Below are positions 54,923 through 63,452 of a DNA stretch of 64,000 bases, one piece after another. A program made the translations under genes and the position numbers. The number at the start of each line of letters is the position of its first letter. Position 1 is the stretch's first letter. The notes under the pieces were generated by a model. It saw nothing but the letters and a program-made list of their open reading frames with translations. It did no database searches and had not been told where the DNA came from. The stretch lies in the NCBI RefSeq assembly GCF_900088825.1, contig NZ_LT592171.1, positions 212,009 through 276,008 of the forward strand, given 5' to 3'. The DNA comes from Thiomonas delicata. GTDB taxonomy: Bacteria; Pseudomonadota; Gammaproteobacteria; Burkholderiales; Burkholderiaceae_C.

Positions 54923-55028
54923 ATCTCAACGGCGTGAATGGTGCGGGTGATTCACGCCTTTAGGCATCTAGACGAACATTTTTCCACGCGGTCGGCCTCA
55001 ACTAGCACGCGCTTCGCATCCCGATTAT

Positions 55029-56042
55029 ATGCACCCTCCAAGTTCAGCAGCCGCCACCGTGCTCCCAGTGGGCGAATCCGGCGCCGGCCAGCGCCTGGAC
55101 AACTTTCTCGCGCGCGTCCTCAAAGGCGTTCCCCGCAGCCACATTTACCGTATCGTGCGCTCGGGCGAGGTGCGGGTGAACGGGGCGCGGGCGGAGGCAT
55201 CGCAAAAATTGGCTGGCTCCGATCAGGTCCGCGTGCCGCCGGTGCGCACGTCGCAAGCTCCGCCCGCCGCGCCGGCGCGGCAATACCCCATCGTTCATGA
55301 GGATGCCTGGCTGCTGGCCATCAACAAGCCCGCGGGCGTGGCGGTGCATGGGGGGTCGGGCCTGAGCTTCGGCGTGATCGAGTCCCTGCGTGCAGCCGGG
55401 CAGGACCGTTTTCTCGAGTTGGTGCATCGGTTGGATCGCGACACCTCCGGCGTGCTGCTCCTGGCCAAGAAGCGCAGCGCCTTGACGGCCCTGCACGCCA
55501 GCCTGCGCGAGCGCGAGGCGGACAAGCGCTATTTCGCCTTGGTCGCCGGCTTGTGGCAGGGGGGTGCGTTGACGGTCGACAAGCCCTTGCATAAGTACCT
55601 CACAGCCTCGGGCGAACGCAGGGTGCGTGTTGCGACTGGCGACGATGCCCAGACGGCGCGCAGCCAATTCCGCCCCGTGCAGCGCTTCCCCTGGCCCGAT
55701 GCCGCGTTGCAGGCGCAAACCGGTGTCGCAGGGCTGACGTTGGTCGAGGCGCGTATCCACACGGGGCGCACGCACCAGATCCGGGTGCATTTGCAAAGCC
55801 TGGGTTACCCGGTCGTCGGCGACGAGAAATATGGGTTCGATGCACTCAACCGGCAACTGGCGCGCGGGGATATCGCACCGGGGCTCCCTCGCAATGCGCG
55901 CATGTTTCTGCATGCTGCGCGCCTGGCCCTGAGCCACCCGCACAACGCAGAGCCGCTGGTGCTCACTGCCGACTGGCCGGCGCAGGACGGGCTCTGGCTG
56001 CAGCGCTTGCGCGATTTTTGCTCGACCCCATCGACGCCATAG
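55029..56042 (+). CDS. rluC: RluC, 23S rRNA pseudouridine synthase
   Basis: RluC makes pseudouridines 955, 2504 and 2580 in 23S rRNA. The 337-residue protein has an N-terminal S4 domain (GQRLDNFLARVLKGVPRSHI ... VRVNGARAEASQKL), the catalytic HRLDRDTSGVLLLAKK with its Asp, and GRTHQIRVHLQSLGYPVVGD near the end. The ATG at 55029 has no visible Shine-Dalgarno. A GTG at 55060 is an alternative that would remove an 11-residue tail. It is divergent from rne and followed by the HAD phosphatase 8 bp later. Confidence 0.95.
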   Translation: MHPPSSAAATVLPVGESGAGQRLDNFLARVLKGVPRSHIYRIVRSGEVRVNGARAEASQKLAGSDQVRVPPVRTSQAPPAAPARQYPIVHEDAWLLAINKPAGVAVHGGSGLSFGVIESLRAAGQDRFLELVHRLDRDTSGVLLLAKKRSALTALHASLREREADKRYFALVAGLWQGGALTVDKPLHKYLTASGERRVRVATGDDAQTARSQFRPVQRFPWPDAALQAQTGVAGLTLVEARIHTGRTHQIRVHLQSLGYPVVGDEKYGFDALNRQLARGDIAPGLPRNARMFLHAARLALSHPHNAEPLVLTADWPAQDGLWLQRLRDFCSTPSTP

Positions 56043-56050
56043 CTCGACCG

Positions 56051-56704
56051 ATGCCATCTTCCTACGGATTGATCGTGTTCGACTGGGACGGAACCCTGAT
56101 GGATTCCACCGCAGTCATCACGCGCGCCATCCAGGCCGCCTGCGGTGACCTCGGCCTGCCGGTGCCCAGCGACACGGCAGCCTCCTACGTCATCGGCCTG
56201 GGGCTGGGCGACGCCTTGCGTCATGCCGCTCCAACGCTGGATCCGCGTGACTACGACCGTCTGGCGCTGGCTTATCGCCGGCATTATTTCGCGCACGATG
56301 GCGATCTCACGCTGTTTCCCGGTGTGCTCGACATGCTGCTGGCGCTCAAGGCTGCCGGCCATCGGCTCGCCGTGGCAACCGGGAAATCGCGTCAGGGCTT
56401 GAACCGGGCGCTGGAACATGCCGAGCTGCGGGATCTGTTCGACGCCACGCGCACGGCCGATGAAACCACGCCCAAACCGCATCCCGCGATGCTGCAGGAA
56501 ATCATGGAACAACTGGGCGACGAACCCGACCGCACCCTGATGGTCGGCGACACGACCCACGATCTGCTCATGGCCCGCAACGCCGGGACGGCGGCGGTGG
56601 CGGTGGCCTACGGAGCGCATGAGGCGCAGGAACTGGCGCGGATGCAGCCGGTTTTTCTGGCGGATTCGGTTCCCGACTTGCAACGCTTTCTCCTTGGCGG
56701 CTGA
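56051..56704 (+). CDS. HAD-superfamily hydrolase, Gph-like
   Basis: The 217-residue phosphatase has HAD motif I as IVFDWDGTLMDSTAVI (nucleophile Asp near residue 11), motif II in LAVATGKSRQGL, the motif III Lys in ETTPKPHPAML and motif IV MVGDTTHDLLMARNAG. This is the phosphoglycolate-phosphatase/beta-PGM branch with a helical cap. The substrate is not readable from sequence. The place after rluC and before sppA is the usual one in Burkholderiales. The ATG at 56051 gives MPSSYGLIVFDWDG. The gap to rluC is 8 bp and to sppA 85 bp. Confidence 0.88.
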   Translation: MPSSYGLIVFDWDGTLMDSTAVITRAIQAACGDLGLPVPSDTAASYVIGLGLGDALRHAAPTLDPRDYDRLALAYRRHYFAHDGDLTLFPGVLDMLLALKAAGHRLAVATGKSRQGLNRALEHAELRDLFDATRTADETTPKPHPAMLQEIMEQLGDEPDRTLMVGDTTHDLLMARNAGTAAVAVAYGAHEAQELARMQPVFLADSVPDLQRFLLGG

Positions 56705-56789
56705 ACGAATCGTCACGTTTCAGGCGCGTCGCGCTGCTATCCTGCCCTCATCTGGCGATGCAGGCGCACCACCTTCGACACCACTGCTC

Positions 56790-57791
56790 ATGAACGACGC
56801 GAACCCCAACGATCCGCAACGAGAACCTCACCTTGGCGAGCCGGCTGCGTCGCCTCACGCCGCATGGGAGCGCAGCGTGCTGGAGCGGCTGGTGATGGAG
56901 ATCGTGAACGAGAAGCGCCGCGCGCGCCGCTGGTCCATCTTTTTCCGCCTGGCTTTTCTCGGTCTGGTTCTGGCCATTTTCGTCGGCGGGTATATGGCCG
57001 AACATGCGGGTGATCAGATCGCCGGCCCGCATACGGCGCTGGTCGAACTCAACGGGGAAATCTCGGCGTCGTCGATGGCCAGCGCCGACAACATCAATGC
57101 CTCGCTGCAGGACGCCTTCGAGGACCGTGGGACCAAGGCCGTCATCCTGCGCATCAACAGCCCAGGCGGCAGCCCGGTGCAGGCAAGCCAGATCAACGCC
57201 GAAATCTGGCGCTTGCGCGCCAAGCACAAGAACATTCCCATCTACGCCGTATGCGACGAGGTGTGCGCCTCCGCGGCCTACTACATCGCCGTGGCGGCGG
57301 ACAAGATTTACGTGAATCCGGCCAGTTTGGTGGGTTCCATCGGCGTGTTGATGGATGGGTTTGGCTTCTCGGGCCTCATGGACAAGCTCGGCGTGACGCG
57401 GCGCCTGCTCACTGCCGGCGCCAACAAGGGTTTCATGGATCCCTTCTCTCCCATGCCCGAAGACCAGAAGGCCTACGCGCAGACCATGCTCAAGCAGATT
57501 CATCAGCAATTCATCGCCGCCGTCGAGAAAGGGCGCGGCAGTCGCCTGAAAATCAACGACCAAACATTTTCAGGCCTGGTCTGGACCGGCCAATCGGCCG
57601 TGCAGCAAGGCTTGGCCGACGGCTACGGCGATACGGACACCGTGGCGCGCGATGTGGTCCACGAGAAGAACCTGGTGGATTACACGCGCCACGAGAACGT
57701 GGTCGATCGCCTGGCCAAGCGTTTTGGCGCCTCACTCGGCATGGGTGCGGTGCATGAAATGCTGCGCGGCAGCGTCTGGTCGCTGCGCTGA
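56790..57791 (+). CDS. sppA: SppA-type signal peptide peptidase (S49 family)
   Basis: SppA digests signal peptides in the inner membrane with a Ser/Lys dyad. The 333-residue protein is the short single-domain form. One membrane helix lies at about 50-70 (FRLAFLGLVLAIFVGGYMAE). The S49 core shows INSPGGSPVQASQINAEI, VCDEVCASAAYYIAVAADKI with the nucleophile Ser, and the VGSIGVLMDGFGFSGLMDKL to AGANKGFMDPFSPM segment with the general-base Lys. The ATG at 56790 gives MNDANPNDPQ. It is last in the run rluC-HAD-sppA, convergent with the RsmI-like gene. Confidence 0.93.
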   Translation: MNDANPNDPQREPHLGEPAASPHAAWERSVLERLVMEIVNEKRRARRWSIFFRLAFLGLVLAIFVGGYMAEHAGDQIAGPHTALVELNGEISASSMASADNINASLQDAFEDRGTKAVILRINSPGGSPVQASQINAEIWRLRAKHKNIPIYAVCDEVCASAAYYIAVAADKIYVNPASLVGSIGVLMDGFGFSGLMDKLGVTRRLLTAGANKGFMDPFSPMPEDQKAYAQTMLKQIHQQFIAAVEKGRGSRLKINDQTFSGLVWTGQSAVQQGLADGYGDTDTVARDVVHEKNLVDYTRHENVVDRLAKRFGASLGMGAVHEMLRGSVWSLR

Positions 57792-57870
57792 ATCGCGGGT
57801 TTCCGGGCCTGCTGCGCAGGCCTCGGCCTGGTCAGCGATGCATGCGTCCTGCGCCGCAAGGGTGCGCGAT

Positions 57871-57902
57871 TCTCAGCTGGCCAAGATCTCAACTGGCCAA
57901 GA
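57871..57902. repeat. 16-bp tandem duplication at the 3' end of the RsmI-like gene
   Basis: TCTCAGCTGGCCAAGA (57871-57886) is followed directly by TCTCAACTGGCCAAGA (57887-57902), one mismatch. The second copy holds the last codons and stop of the RsmI-like gene, so the gene's end has been copied once beyond the stop. Confidence 0.93.
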
Positions 57903-58644
57903 AGCCGAAGATGCACGGAATTTTCTCGAGCGCGTTCGGGTTCGCCTCGCGCCATTGCGCCACGCTGCGCGTGTGCACGGCGGCATGGGGGGACGTGAGA
58001 TTGCTGGCCACCGTCAGCCGGGTCGATGGCTTTAGGGTTTTGACCAGGGCCTGCAGCACCGCGGTATTGCGATAGGGCGTTTCGATGAACAGTTGGGTTT
58101 GCCGGCGCTGGGCGCTTTCGCGTTCGAGCAGGCGGATCTGCCCGTCCCGCGCTTCGGCCTCGACGGGCAGATAGCCATGAAAGGCGAAGCGCTGGCCATC
58201 GAGGCCGCTGGCCATGAGTCCGAGCAGCAGGGCGCTGGGCCCCACCAGAGGCACCACGGGTATTCCCAGTTCGTGCGCGTGGGCCACCACCAGGGCGCCA
58301 GGGTCTGCGACGCAGGGCGCGCCGGCCTCGGACATCAGTCCCATGTCGGCACCGTCCAGGCAGGGCTGGAGCATGGCGCGCAGCGCCGCAGCGTCAAGCC
58401 GCCCGTGTTTGGGCAGCACGGCCATGCCATGCTGTTGCAGCGGCACGCGCAGCGGTTGTACGGCATGCACCGCACCGAGAAAGGCGCGGGCCGTCTTCGC
58501 GTTCTCCACGATCCAGTGTTCCAAGCCGGCGGCGGCGGCAATGCTCGCTCGCGGCAGTACGCTGTCCAGCGGCGTTTCGGCCACGTCGGCCAAAGGTGTG
58601 GGGACAAGCAGCAGTCGGCCTGCCCTGGTCGCTGGGGTCGGCAT
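57889..58644 (-). CDS. RsmI-like SAM-dependent methyltransferase (tetrapyrrole-methylase fold)
   Basis: The 251-residue protein is a shorter relative of RsmI, the 16S rRNA C1402 2'-O-methyltransferase. It has the N-terminal GRLLLVPTPLADVAETPLDS, the SAM-binding GLMSEAGAPCVADPGALVVA (RsmI usually has SDAGTPLISDPG here) and IPVVPLVGPSALLLGLMASG. Ser-Glu-Ala-Gly for Ser-Asp-Ala-Gly, and lack of RsmI's C-terminal part, mark it as the paralogue Burkholderiales carry next to maf. The substrate is unknown. The ATG at 58644 shares a base with the maf stop (TGATG). The 3' end is part of a tandem duplication. Confidence 0.82.
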   Translation of the reverse strand: MPTPATRAGRLLLVPTPLADVAETPLDSVLPRASIAAAAGLEHWIVENAKTARAFLGAVHAVQPLRVPLQQHGMAVLPKHGRLDAAALRAMLQPCLDGADMGLMSEAGAPCVADPGALVVAHAHELGIPVVPLVGPSALLLGLMASGLDGQRFAFHGYLPVEAEARDGQIRLLERESAQRRQTQLFIETPYRNTAVLQALVKTLKPSTRLTVASNLTSPHAAVHTRSVAQWREANPNALEKIPCIFGFLAS

Positions 58645-59264
58645 CAGGCCGCCTGACCCAACAGGGGGTAGCCGCCGGCCAGCAGCAGGTCGCACAGGGC
58701 GATGAGCGGCAGCCCAACGAGGGCGGTGGGGTCGTCGCTGCTGATGGCCTCCAGCAGCGCGATGCCCAGCCCTTCGGATTTGGCGCTTCCGGCACAGTCG
58801 TAGGGCTGCTCGGCACGCAGATAGTTTTCGATCCGGGCATCGCTCAATTCGCGCATGCGAACCGTGGTGGGAACCTCGCGTCGCTGCATGCGGCCGTCGG
58901 GCGTGATCAGCGCCAGGGCGGTGTGAAATAAGGATGTGCGTCCTCGCAGCAAACGCAATTGCGAAACGGCCGCCGCATGATTTCCGGGTTTGCCGAGGAT
59001 GTGCCCATCGCAGGCGCAGACCTGGTCCGAGCCGATGACCCAGGTGCCCGGCATGTCCGCGGCAACGGCCTGCGCCTTGGCCGCTGCCAACCGCAAGGCC
59101 AGGTCGCGGGGTGCCTCGCCTGGTTGCGGGGTCTCGTCGGTCTGGGGGCTGCGAACCGTGAACGGCAGGCGCAGGCGCTCGAGCAGTGCGCGCCGGTAGG
59201 TCGAGGTCGAGGCCAGGACGAGGGTCGGCTGCACCGCCGTCTCGCCGGAAATCGAATCAGGCAT
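58644..59264 (-). CDS. Maf/YceF-type nucleotide pyrophosphatase
   Basis: Maf proteins hydrolyse non-canonical nucleoside triphosphates. The YceF branch prefers m7GTP. The 206-residue protein has LVLASTSTYRRALLERLRLP (about 15-34), DETPQPGEAP, WVIGSDQVCACDGHILGKPG and the YLRAEQPYDCAGSAKSEGLG end segment typical of YceF. The neighbouring yceD-rpmF-plsX cluster in many proteobacteria supports the YceF reading. It begins 2 bp after the YeeE/YedE gene, so both are likely on one transcript, and it ends in TGATG with the RsmI-like gene. Confidence 0.9.
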   Translation of the reverse strand: MPDSISGETAVQPTLVLASTSTYRRALLERLRLPFTVRSPQTDETPQPGEAPRDLALRLAAAKAQAVAADMPGTWVIGSDQVCACDGHILGKPGNHAAAVSQLRLLRGRTSLFHTALALITPDGRMQRREVPTTVRMRELSDARIENYLRAEQPYDCAGSAKSEGLGIALLEAISSDDPTALVGLPLIALCDLLLAGGYPLLGQAA

Positions 59265-59266
59265 GC

Positions 59267-59695
59267 TCAGGCTTTTTCAAAAAAGCGGCCTTCGATCCAG
59301 GCGCCGATGAGTATCCCGCCGATGACGTACAAGAGTGGCCAGTTGCCCACTCCGAGACCGGCAATTGCCGGCCCCGGGCAGACGCCGCTCAGCCCCCAGC
59401 CGATGCCGAACATGGCCGCGCCAATGATGACGCGGCTGTTCAGCGGTGAAGGGTGCACGCCGAATCCCAGGCCGAACACAGGGGTTCTCATCAGTTTGGG
59501 AATGAAGCGGTAGGCCAGCGCGACGACACCTGCCGCACCGCCCATCACCAGCAACAGCCCCATGTTCTGCAGCAGCAGGAACTCAATGATGGCTTCGGGC
59601 TTGACCATGGTGGACCATGCCAGGCCAAAGCCGAACAAACCCCCGGCCAGGAGCGATGAGAGCAGGACGGGAACGGGATGAACGCGTTTCATCAT
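59267..59695 (-). CDS. YeeE/YedE-family membrane protein, second half-unit (PmpB-like)
   Basis: The 142-residue protein has about four membrane segments: VPVLLSSLLAGGLFGFGLAW, LLLQNMGLLLVMGGAAGVVA, IIGAAMFGIGWGLSGVCPGP and LLYVIGGILIGAWIEG. The motif GWGLSGVCPGPAIAGLG carries the conserved Cys of YeeE/YedE transporters, which import thiosulfate or a related sulfur species (TsuA, PmpAB). Split two-gene forms are known, and this is the half with CPGPA. It follows the first half by 1 bp and precedes maf by 2 bp. Start codons ATGATG at 59695/59692. Confidence 0.86.
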   Translation of the reverse strand: MMKRVHPVPVLLSSLLAGGLFGFGLAWSTMVKPEAIIEFLLLQNMGLLLVMGGAAGVVALAYRFIPKLMRTPVFGLGFGVHPSPLNSRVIIGAAMFGIGWGLSGVCPGPAIAGLGVGNWPLLYVIGGILIGAWIEGRFFEKA

Positions 59696-59696
59696 C

Positions 59697-60173
59697 TCAG
59701 AATCCCCCGAGCGCGCGCACCAGGTGCGCAGTGCCGATGGCCGTGGCCAGGAAGGTGATGACGGCAAGCAGCGATGGAAATTGCAGGGAGCCAAGTCCGC
59801 AGATGCCGTGGCCCGACGTGCAACCTCCGCCCATGCGCGCGCCGAAGCCGCCGATGATGCCTCCCACCAGCAATTGCCAAGCCGGGACGTGCGTGACGAA
59901 ACCTTCGCCGTGGTTCACCAGCAGCGTGAAGGCAACGGCGCCAAGGACCATGCCGAGTGCGTAGGTCAGGCGCCAGTTACGCGTGGACACGAATTTGTCG
60001 TGTTGGAAATGCGGCCATCGACTCACGTAGGACCACACCGCGCTGTAGGCCGTGCTCACGCCGCCGATGAATCCGGTCAGCAGGAAAAGCAGGCTCACGC
60101 CCAAACCGATGGCAATCCCACCGCCTAGAAAATGCATCCATCCCGTCGGGAATACGTGCGCAACCCAATTCAT
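59697..60173 (-). CDS. YeeE/YedE-family membrane protein, first half-unit (PmpA-like)
   Basis: The 158-residue protein has the other half-motif, FGARMGGGCTSGHGICGLGS (about 113-132), with the two Cys that mark this family, and membrane segments at GIAIGLGVSLLFLLTGFIGG, ALGMVLGAVAFTLLVNHG, QLLVGGIIGGFGARMG and FPSLLAVITFLATAIGTAHL. Together with the gene 1 bp downstream it would rebuild one full-length sulfur-transport unit. No ArsR-type regulator or sulfurtransferase is adjacent. The 139-bp gap to yceD carries the ACATAC ... GTATGT repeat (60293-60316). Confidence 0.86.
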   Translation of the reverse strand: MNWVAHVFPTGWMHFLGGGIAIGLGVSLLFLLTGFIGGVSTAYSAVWSYVSRWPHFQHDKFVSTRNWRLTYALGMVLGAVAFTLLVNHGEGFVTHVPAWQLLVGGIIGGFGARMGGGCTSGHGICGLGSLQFPSLLAVITFLATAIGTAHLVRALGGF

Positions 60174-60312
60174 GCTCTTACTGTCCTCTGTGTCGTGACT
60201 TGTTGTGTAAGCGTTGCGTTGCAGGGCATTTCGTCATGGCCGCCGCCGCTGGCGCAAAACTTTCAGAGTTGAAGTTTAGGAGTATCGCGGCAACATACTC
60301 GTAAGCGAAGGT

Positions 60313-60894
60313 ATGTCGAATTACACTGGCCTCATGATGGAAAACACGCCAGCGCAGTCGGAACCCTCTTCGGCACTGCGCCTGAATCTGCGCACCCTTG
60401 CACAAGAGCAGGGCGTCGTCGAGGGGCGCCTGGCCCTGAACGAGTTGCCGCGCCTGGAATCATTTCTGGCGGGCGCCCCGGAGTCGTCGTATGTCGACTG
60501 GCGCCTGCGCGGGTTTATGCGCAACCAGGCGGGTGGCCAGCCTCAACCCATGGTCGAGTTGCAGATACAGGCCGAATTGCCCATGTTGTGCCAGCGCTGC
60601 CTGCAGCCGGCCATGCAAAAAATCCTGGATGTCGCTTTATTCCGCCTGGTCGAGGATGAGCCGGAGTTGACCCTCGAAGAACTCGAGGCCGAAGACGAGG
60701 CCCTTTGTCTGCAAGGCTTGACCGATGCGCGCGCCCTGGTGGAAGACCAGGTTCTCCTGGCGCTGCCGTTGGTGCCGATGCATGATGCCTGCCCGCAGCC
60801 CATCGTCGCCGAGGGCCTGTGGAACGAGCCGGCAGCGATGCGGGAGCGGCCATCCCCCTTCGCCGTCCTGGCCAAGCTGAAGAAGCCGGGGTAA
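60313..60894 (+). CDS. yceD: YceD/DUF177 family protein (23S rRNA accumulation protein)
   Basis: YceD proteins (DUF177) are needed for normal 23S rRNA levels and lie upstream of rpmF in most bacteria. The 193-residue protein has [39 protein letters not shown] with a C-x2-C pair, and the acidic [20 protein letters not shown]. The start may be ATG 60313, 60334 or 60337. 60313 is preceded by AAGG too close to be ideal, so 60334 or 60337 are real alternatives. It heads the run yceD-rpmF-plsX-fabH-fabD and is divergent from the YeeE/YedE pair. Confidence 0.9.
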   Translation: MSNYTGLMMENTPAQSEPSSALRLNLRTLAQEQGVVEGRLALNELPRLESFLAGAPESSYVDWRLRGFMRNQAGGQPQPMVELQIQAELPMLCQRCLQPAMQKILDVALFRLVEDEPELTLEELEAEDEALCLQGLTDARALVEDQVLLALPLVPMHDACPQPIVAEGLWNEPAAMRERPSPFAVLAKLKKPG

Positions 60895-60955
60895 GTCGGT
60901 CAGTACGGGTTCTTGCAAGTGTACAATCGCTGGATTTTTCGCACGGGGTAGCACT

Positions 60956-61138
60956 ATGGCCGTCCAGCAAAACAAGAAATCGCCGTCCAAGCGCGGCATG
61001 CATCGTTCGCACCAGCATCTCGGGCAACCCCCGGTGGCCCTCGAGCCCACCACGGGCGAGGTGCATTTGCGTCACCATATCAGCCCGAACGGTTTTTACC
61101 GTGGCCGCAAGGTCGTCAAGACCAAGTCCGACGAGTGA
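60956..61138 (+). CDS. rpmF: 50S ribosomal protein L32
   Basis: L32 is a small 50S protein. The 60-residue sequence [20 protein letters not shown] then [20 protein letters not shown] with YRGRKVV is typical. The zinc cysteines of some L32 forms are absent, so this is the zinc-free (C-minus) type. It starts 61 bp after yceD. A TACAAT at 60922-60927 could serve as an extra -10 box but has no good -35. Confidence 0.98.
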   Translation: MAVQQNKKSPSKRGMHRSHQHLGQPPVALEPTTGEVHLRHHISPNGFYRGRKVVKTKSDE

Positions 61139-61240
61139 TGCGCCGTTCCAGCGGTGCTTGCCGTGTGGTCTGAGCTGAGTCGACGGGCTCGTTTGAGCCA
61201 TGTCGCAGTCTAAGATCTGTTCCCGAATTGCACGTCGCTC

Positions 61241-62299
61241 ATGACCGCTAGCTTGGCCGTCGATGTGATGGGTGGCGACCTCGGGCCATCCGCCACCTTG
61301 CCAGCTTGCCGCGCCTTGCTCGACGGCCATGCGCAATGTCGCGTGTTGCTGGTCGGTCAGCCCGAGGTCATGCAACCGGGCTTGGACCTCCATGGTCTGT
61401 CCGGACATCCACGCGTGGAGATCGTTCCCGCGTCCGAGGTCGTCACCATGGATGACTCGGTCGAGATCGCCCTGCGCCGCAAGAAGGATTCGTCCATGCG
61501 GCGCGCCATCGAACTGGTGAAGGACGGCAAGGCCGATGCCTGCGTGTCTTCCGGCAACACCGGCGCCCTCATGGCCGTGGCGCGCTACGTGCTCAAGACG
61601 CTTCCCGGGATAGATCGCCCGGCCATCGCCACCTATCTTCCCAATATCACGGGCAGCGGCACCTTGATGTTGGACCTGGGCGCCAATGTGGACTGCCTGG
61701 CAGAGCACTTGCTGCAGTTCGCCGTGATGGGCACGGCATTCGCAGCGGCCGGCGGGCATGCGAATCCAAGGGTCGGGCTTCTCAATATCGGCGAAGAGAT
61801 CATCAAGGGCAACGAGATGATCAAGCAGGCGGGCGAGCTACTGCGCCAGGCGCATGTCGAAGGACGATTGAATTTCCTCGGCAATGTCGAGGGTAACGAC
61901 ATCTTCAAGGGCACGGCGGACATCGTTGTGTGCGACGGGTTTGTCGGCAATGTTGCGCTCAAGACGTCGGAAGGGCTGGCGCAGATGCTCTCCGGCATGA
62001 TCCGCCAGGAGTTCACGCGAGGGCCCCTGTCCCGGCTCATGGCGCTGGCGGCTTTGCCCGTGCTCAGGCGCTTTCGCCGCCGCGTGGATCACCGTCGCTA
62101 CAACGGCGCTGCGCTGCTGGGTTTGCGCGGCCTGGTGTTCAAAAGCCATGGTTCGGCCGATGCCTTCGCGTTCCAGCAAGCGATGGAACGCGCGCATGAG
62201 GCTGCGGAGGGGCGGGTCGTCCAGGAAATCGAGCGCATTCTGGCGGCGCTGCATACGCACCGCCCACGGCCTTCGTCGCAGCAGTCGATGGCAGGTTGA
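61241..62299 (+). CDS. plsX: PlsX, phosphate acyltransferase
   Basis: PlsX turns acyl-ACP into acyl-phosphate for PlsY, linking fatty-acid and phospholipid synthesis. The 352-residue protein has [20 protein letters not shown] at the N-terminus, the [20 protein letters not shown] motif, [51 protein letters not shown] and the end [20 protein letters not shown]. It follows rpmF by 102 bp, the conserved order. Its C-terminus is a short Ser/Gln/Pro-rich tail. Confidence 0.97.
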   Translation: MTASLAVDVMGGDLGPSATLPACRALLDGHAQCRVLLVGQPEVMQPGLDLHGLSGHPRVEIVPASEVVTMDDSVEIALRRKKDSSMRRAIELVKDGKADACVSSGNTGALMAVARYVLKTLPGIDRPAIATYLPNITGSGTLMLDLGANVDCLAEHLLQFAVMGTAFAAAGGHANPRVGLLNIGEEIIKGNEMIKQAGELLRQAHVEGRLNFLGNVEGNDIFKGTADIVVCDGFVGNVALKTSEGLAQMLSGMIRQEFTRGPLSRLMALAALPVLRRFRRRVDHRRYNGAALLGLRGLVFKSHGSADAFAFQQAMERAHEAAEGRVVQEIERILAALHTHRPRPSSQQSMAG

Positions 62300-62388
62300 T
62301 ACTGGCCGTCACCATAGAAACGGAACGCTCGGCTTGGTCCGCTGCGCTCCCTACCTGATCTCGAGTTCATACCAACACAACCGATTTC

Positions 62389-63366
62389 ATGTCGCGCTAT
62401 TCCCGCATCATCGGCACCGGCAGCCACCTTCCGTCCAACCGCGTCAGCAACGACCAACTCGCTCAGCAACTGGCGCGCGACGGCATCGAAACCAGTGATG
62501 CTTGGATTGTCGAGCGCACGGGCATCCGCTTCCGCCATTTCGCCGACCCAGCCACATCCAGCGTCGATCTGGGTGAACAGGCGGCACGCCGGGCGATCGA
62601 TGCCGCCGGGCTTTCTCCGCAGGATATCGATCTGATCATCGTCGCCACATCGACCCCGGACATGATCTTCCCGTCCAATGCGGCCCTCATTCAGGGCCGG
62701 CTTGGCGCGGTTGGCGGCGCGGCGTTCGACGTGCAGGCCGTGTGCGCCGGATTTGTTTACGCACTGACCGTGGCTGACCAGTTCGTGCGCTGCGGCATGG
62801 CGCGCAATGCGCTGGTGATCGGGACTGAGGTGTTCTCGCGGATCCTCGATTTCAAGGACCGCGCCACCTGCGTCCTATTCGGTGACGGCGCCGGGGCCGT
62901 GGTGTTGTCGGCAAGCGAAGAGCCGGGGCTTCTGGCCTCGGCCCTGCATGCCGACGGCCGCCAAGCGGGCATCCTTTGCACGCCCGGTCGTGTGGCGGGG
63001 GGGGAAGTCAGCGGTCATCCCTATCTCAAGATGGATGGTCAGGCCGTGTTCAAACAGGCCGTGCAGGTGCTTGAGCAGGTGGCGCGCGAGGTGCTGGACA
63101 AGGCCGGTCGCAAGCCCGAGGATGTCGACTGGATGGTGCCGCATCAGGCCAATATCCGCATCATGCTGCACACGGCGAAGAAGCTCGGCCTGCCCGCCGA
63201 CAAGGTCGTGCAGACGGTGGATCAGCATGGCAACACTTCGGCGGCATCCATTCCGCTGGCGCTCGACGTCGCTGTTCGCTCCGGGCAAATTCGCCGTGGC
63301 GATACCGTGCTCATCGAGGCCGTCGGCGGCGGGCTGACATGGGGGGCGGCATTGCTCGAATATTGA
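62389..63366 (+). CDS. fabH: FabH, beta-ketoacyl-ACP synthase III
   Basis: FabH starts fatty-acid chains by condensing acetyl-CoA with malonyl-ACP. The 325-residue thiolase-fold enzyme has the catalytic triad visible as [20 protein letters not shown] (Cys), [11 protein letters not shown] (His) and [16 protein letters not shown] (Asn). The motifs [19 protein letters not shown] and [10 protein letters not shown] are also canonical. It lies 89 bp after plsX and 86 bp before fabD. Confidence 0.97.
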   Translation: MSRYSRIIGTGSHLPSNRVSNDQLAQQLARDGIETSDAWIVERTGIRFRHFADPATSSVDLGEQAARRAIDAAGLSPQDIDLIIVATSTPDMIFPSNAALIQGRLGAVGGAAFDVQAVCAGFVYALTVADQFVRCGMARNALVIGTEVFSRILDFKDRATCVLFGDGAGAVVLSASEEPGLLASALHADGRQAGILCTPGRVAGGEVSGHPYLKMDGQAVFKQAVQVLEQVAREVLDKAGRKPEDVDWMVPHQANIRIMLHTAKKLGLPADKVVQTVDQHGNTSAASIPLALDVAVRSGQIRRGDTVLIEAVGGGLTWGAALLEY

Positions 63367-63452
63367 GTTCGCCCCAGGAGTCTTCTTTGCCCTCCAAGGC
63401 ATGGTTCGCTTGAGCGGATTTTTCTCTGACCCGACACGAGTCCTTTTTTTCG

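Noticed and set aside
54434-54937. A 167-codon + strand frame between rne and rluC
   Set aside because: Composition and content (Arg/Gly/Cys-rich, no motif) look random, and it is opposite the structured rne leader.
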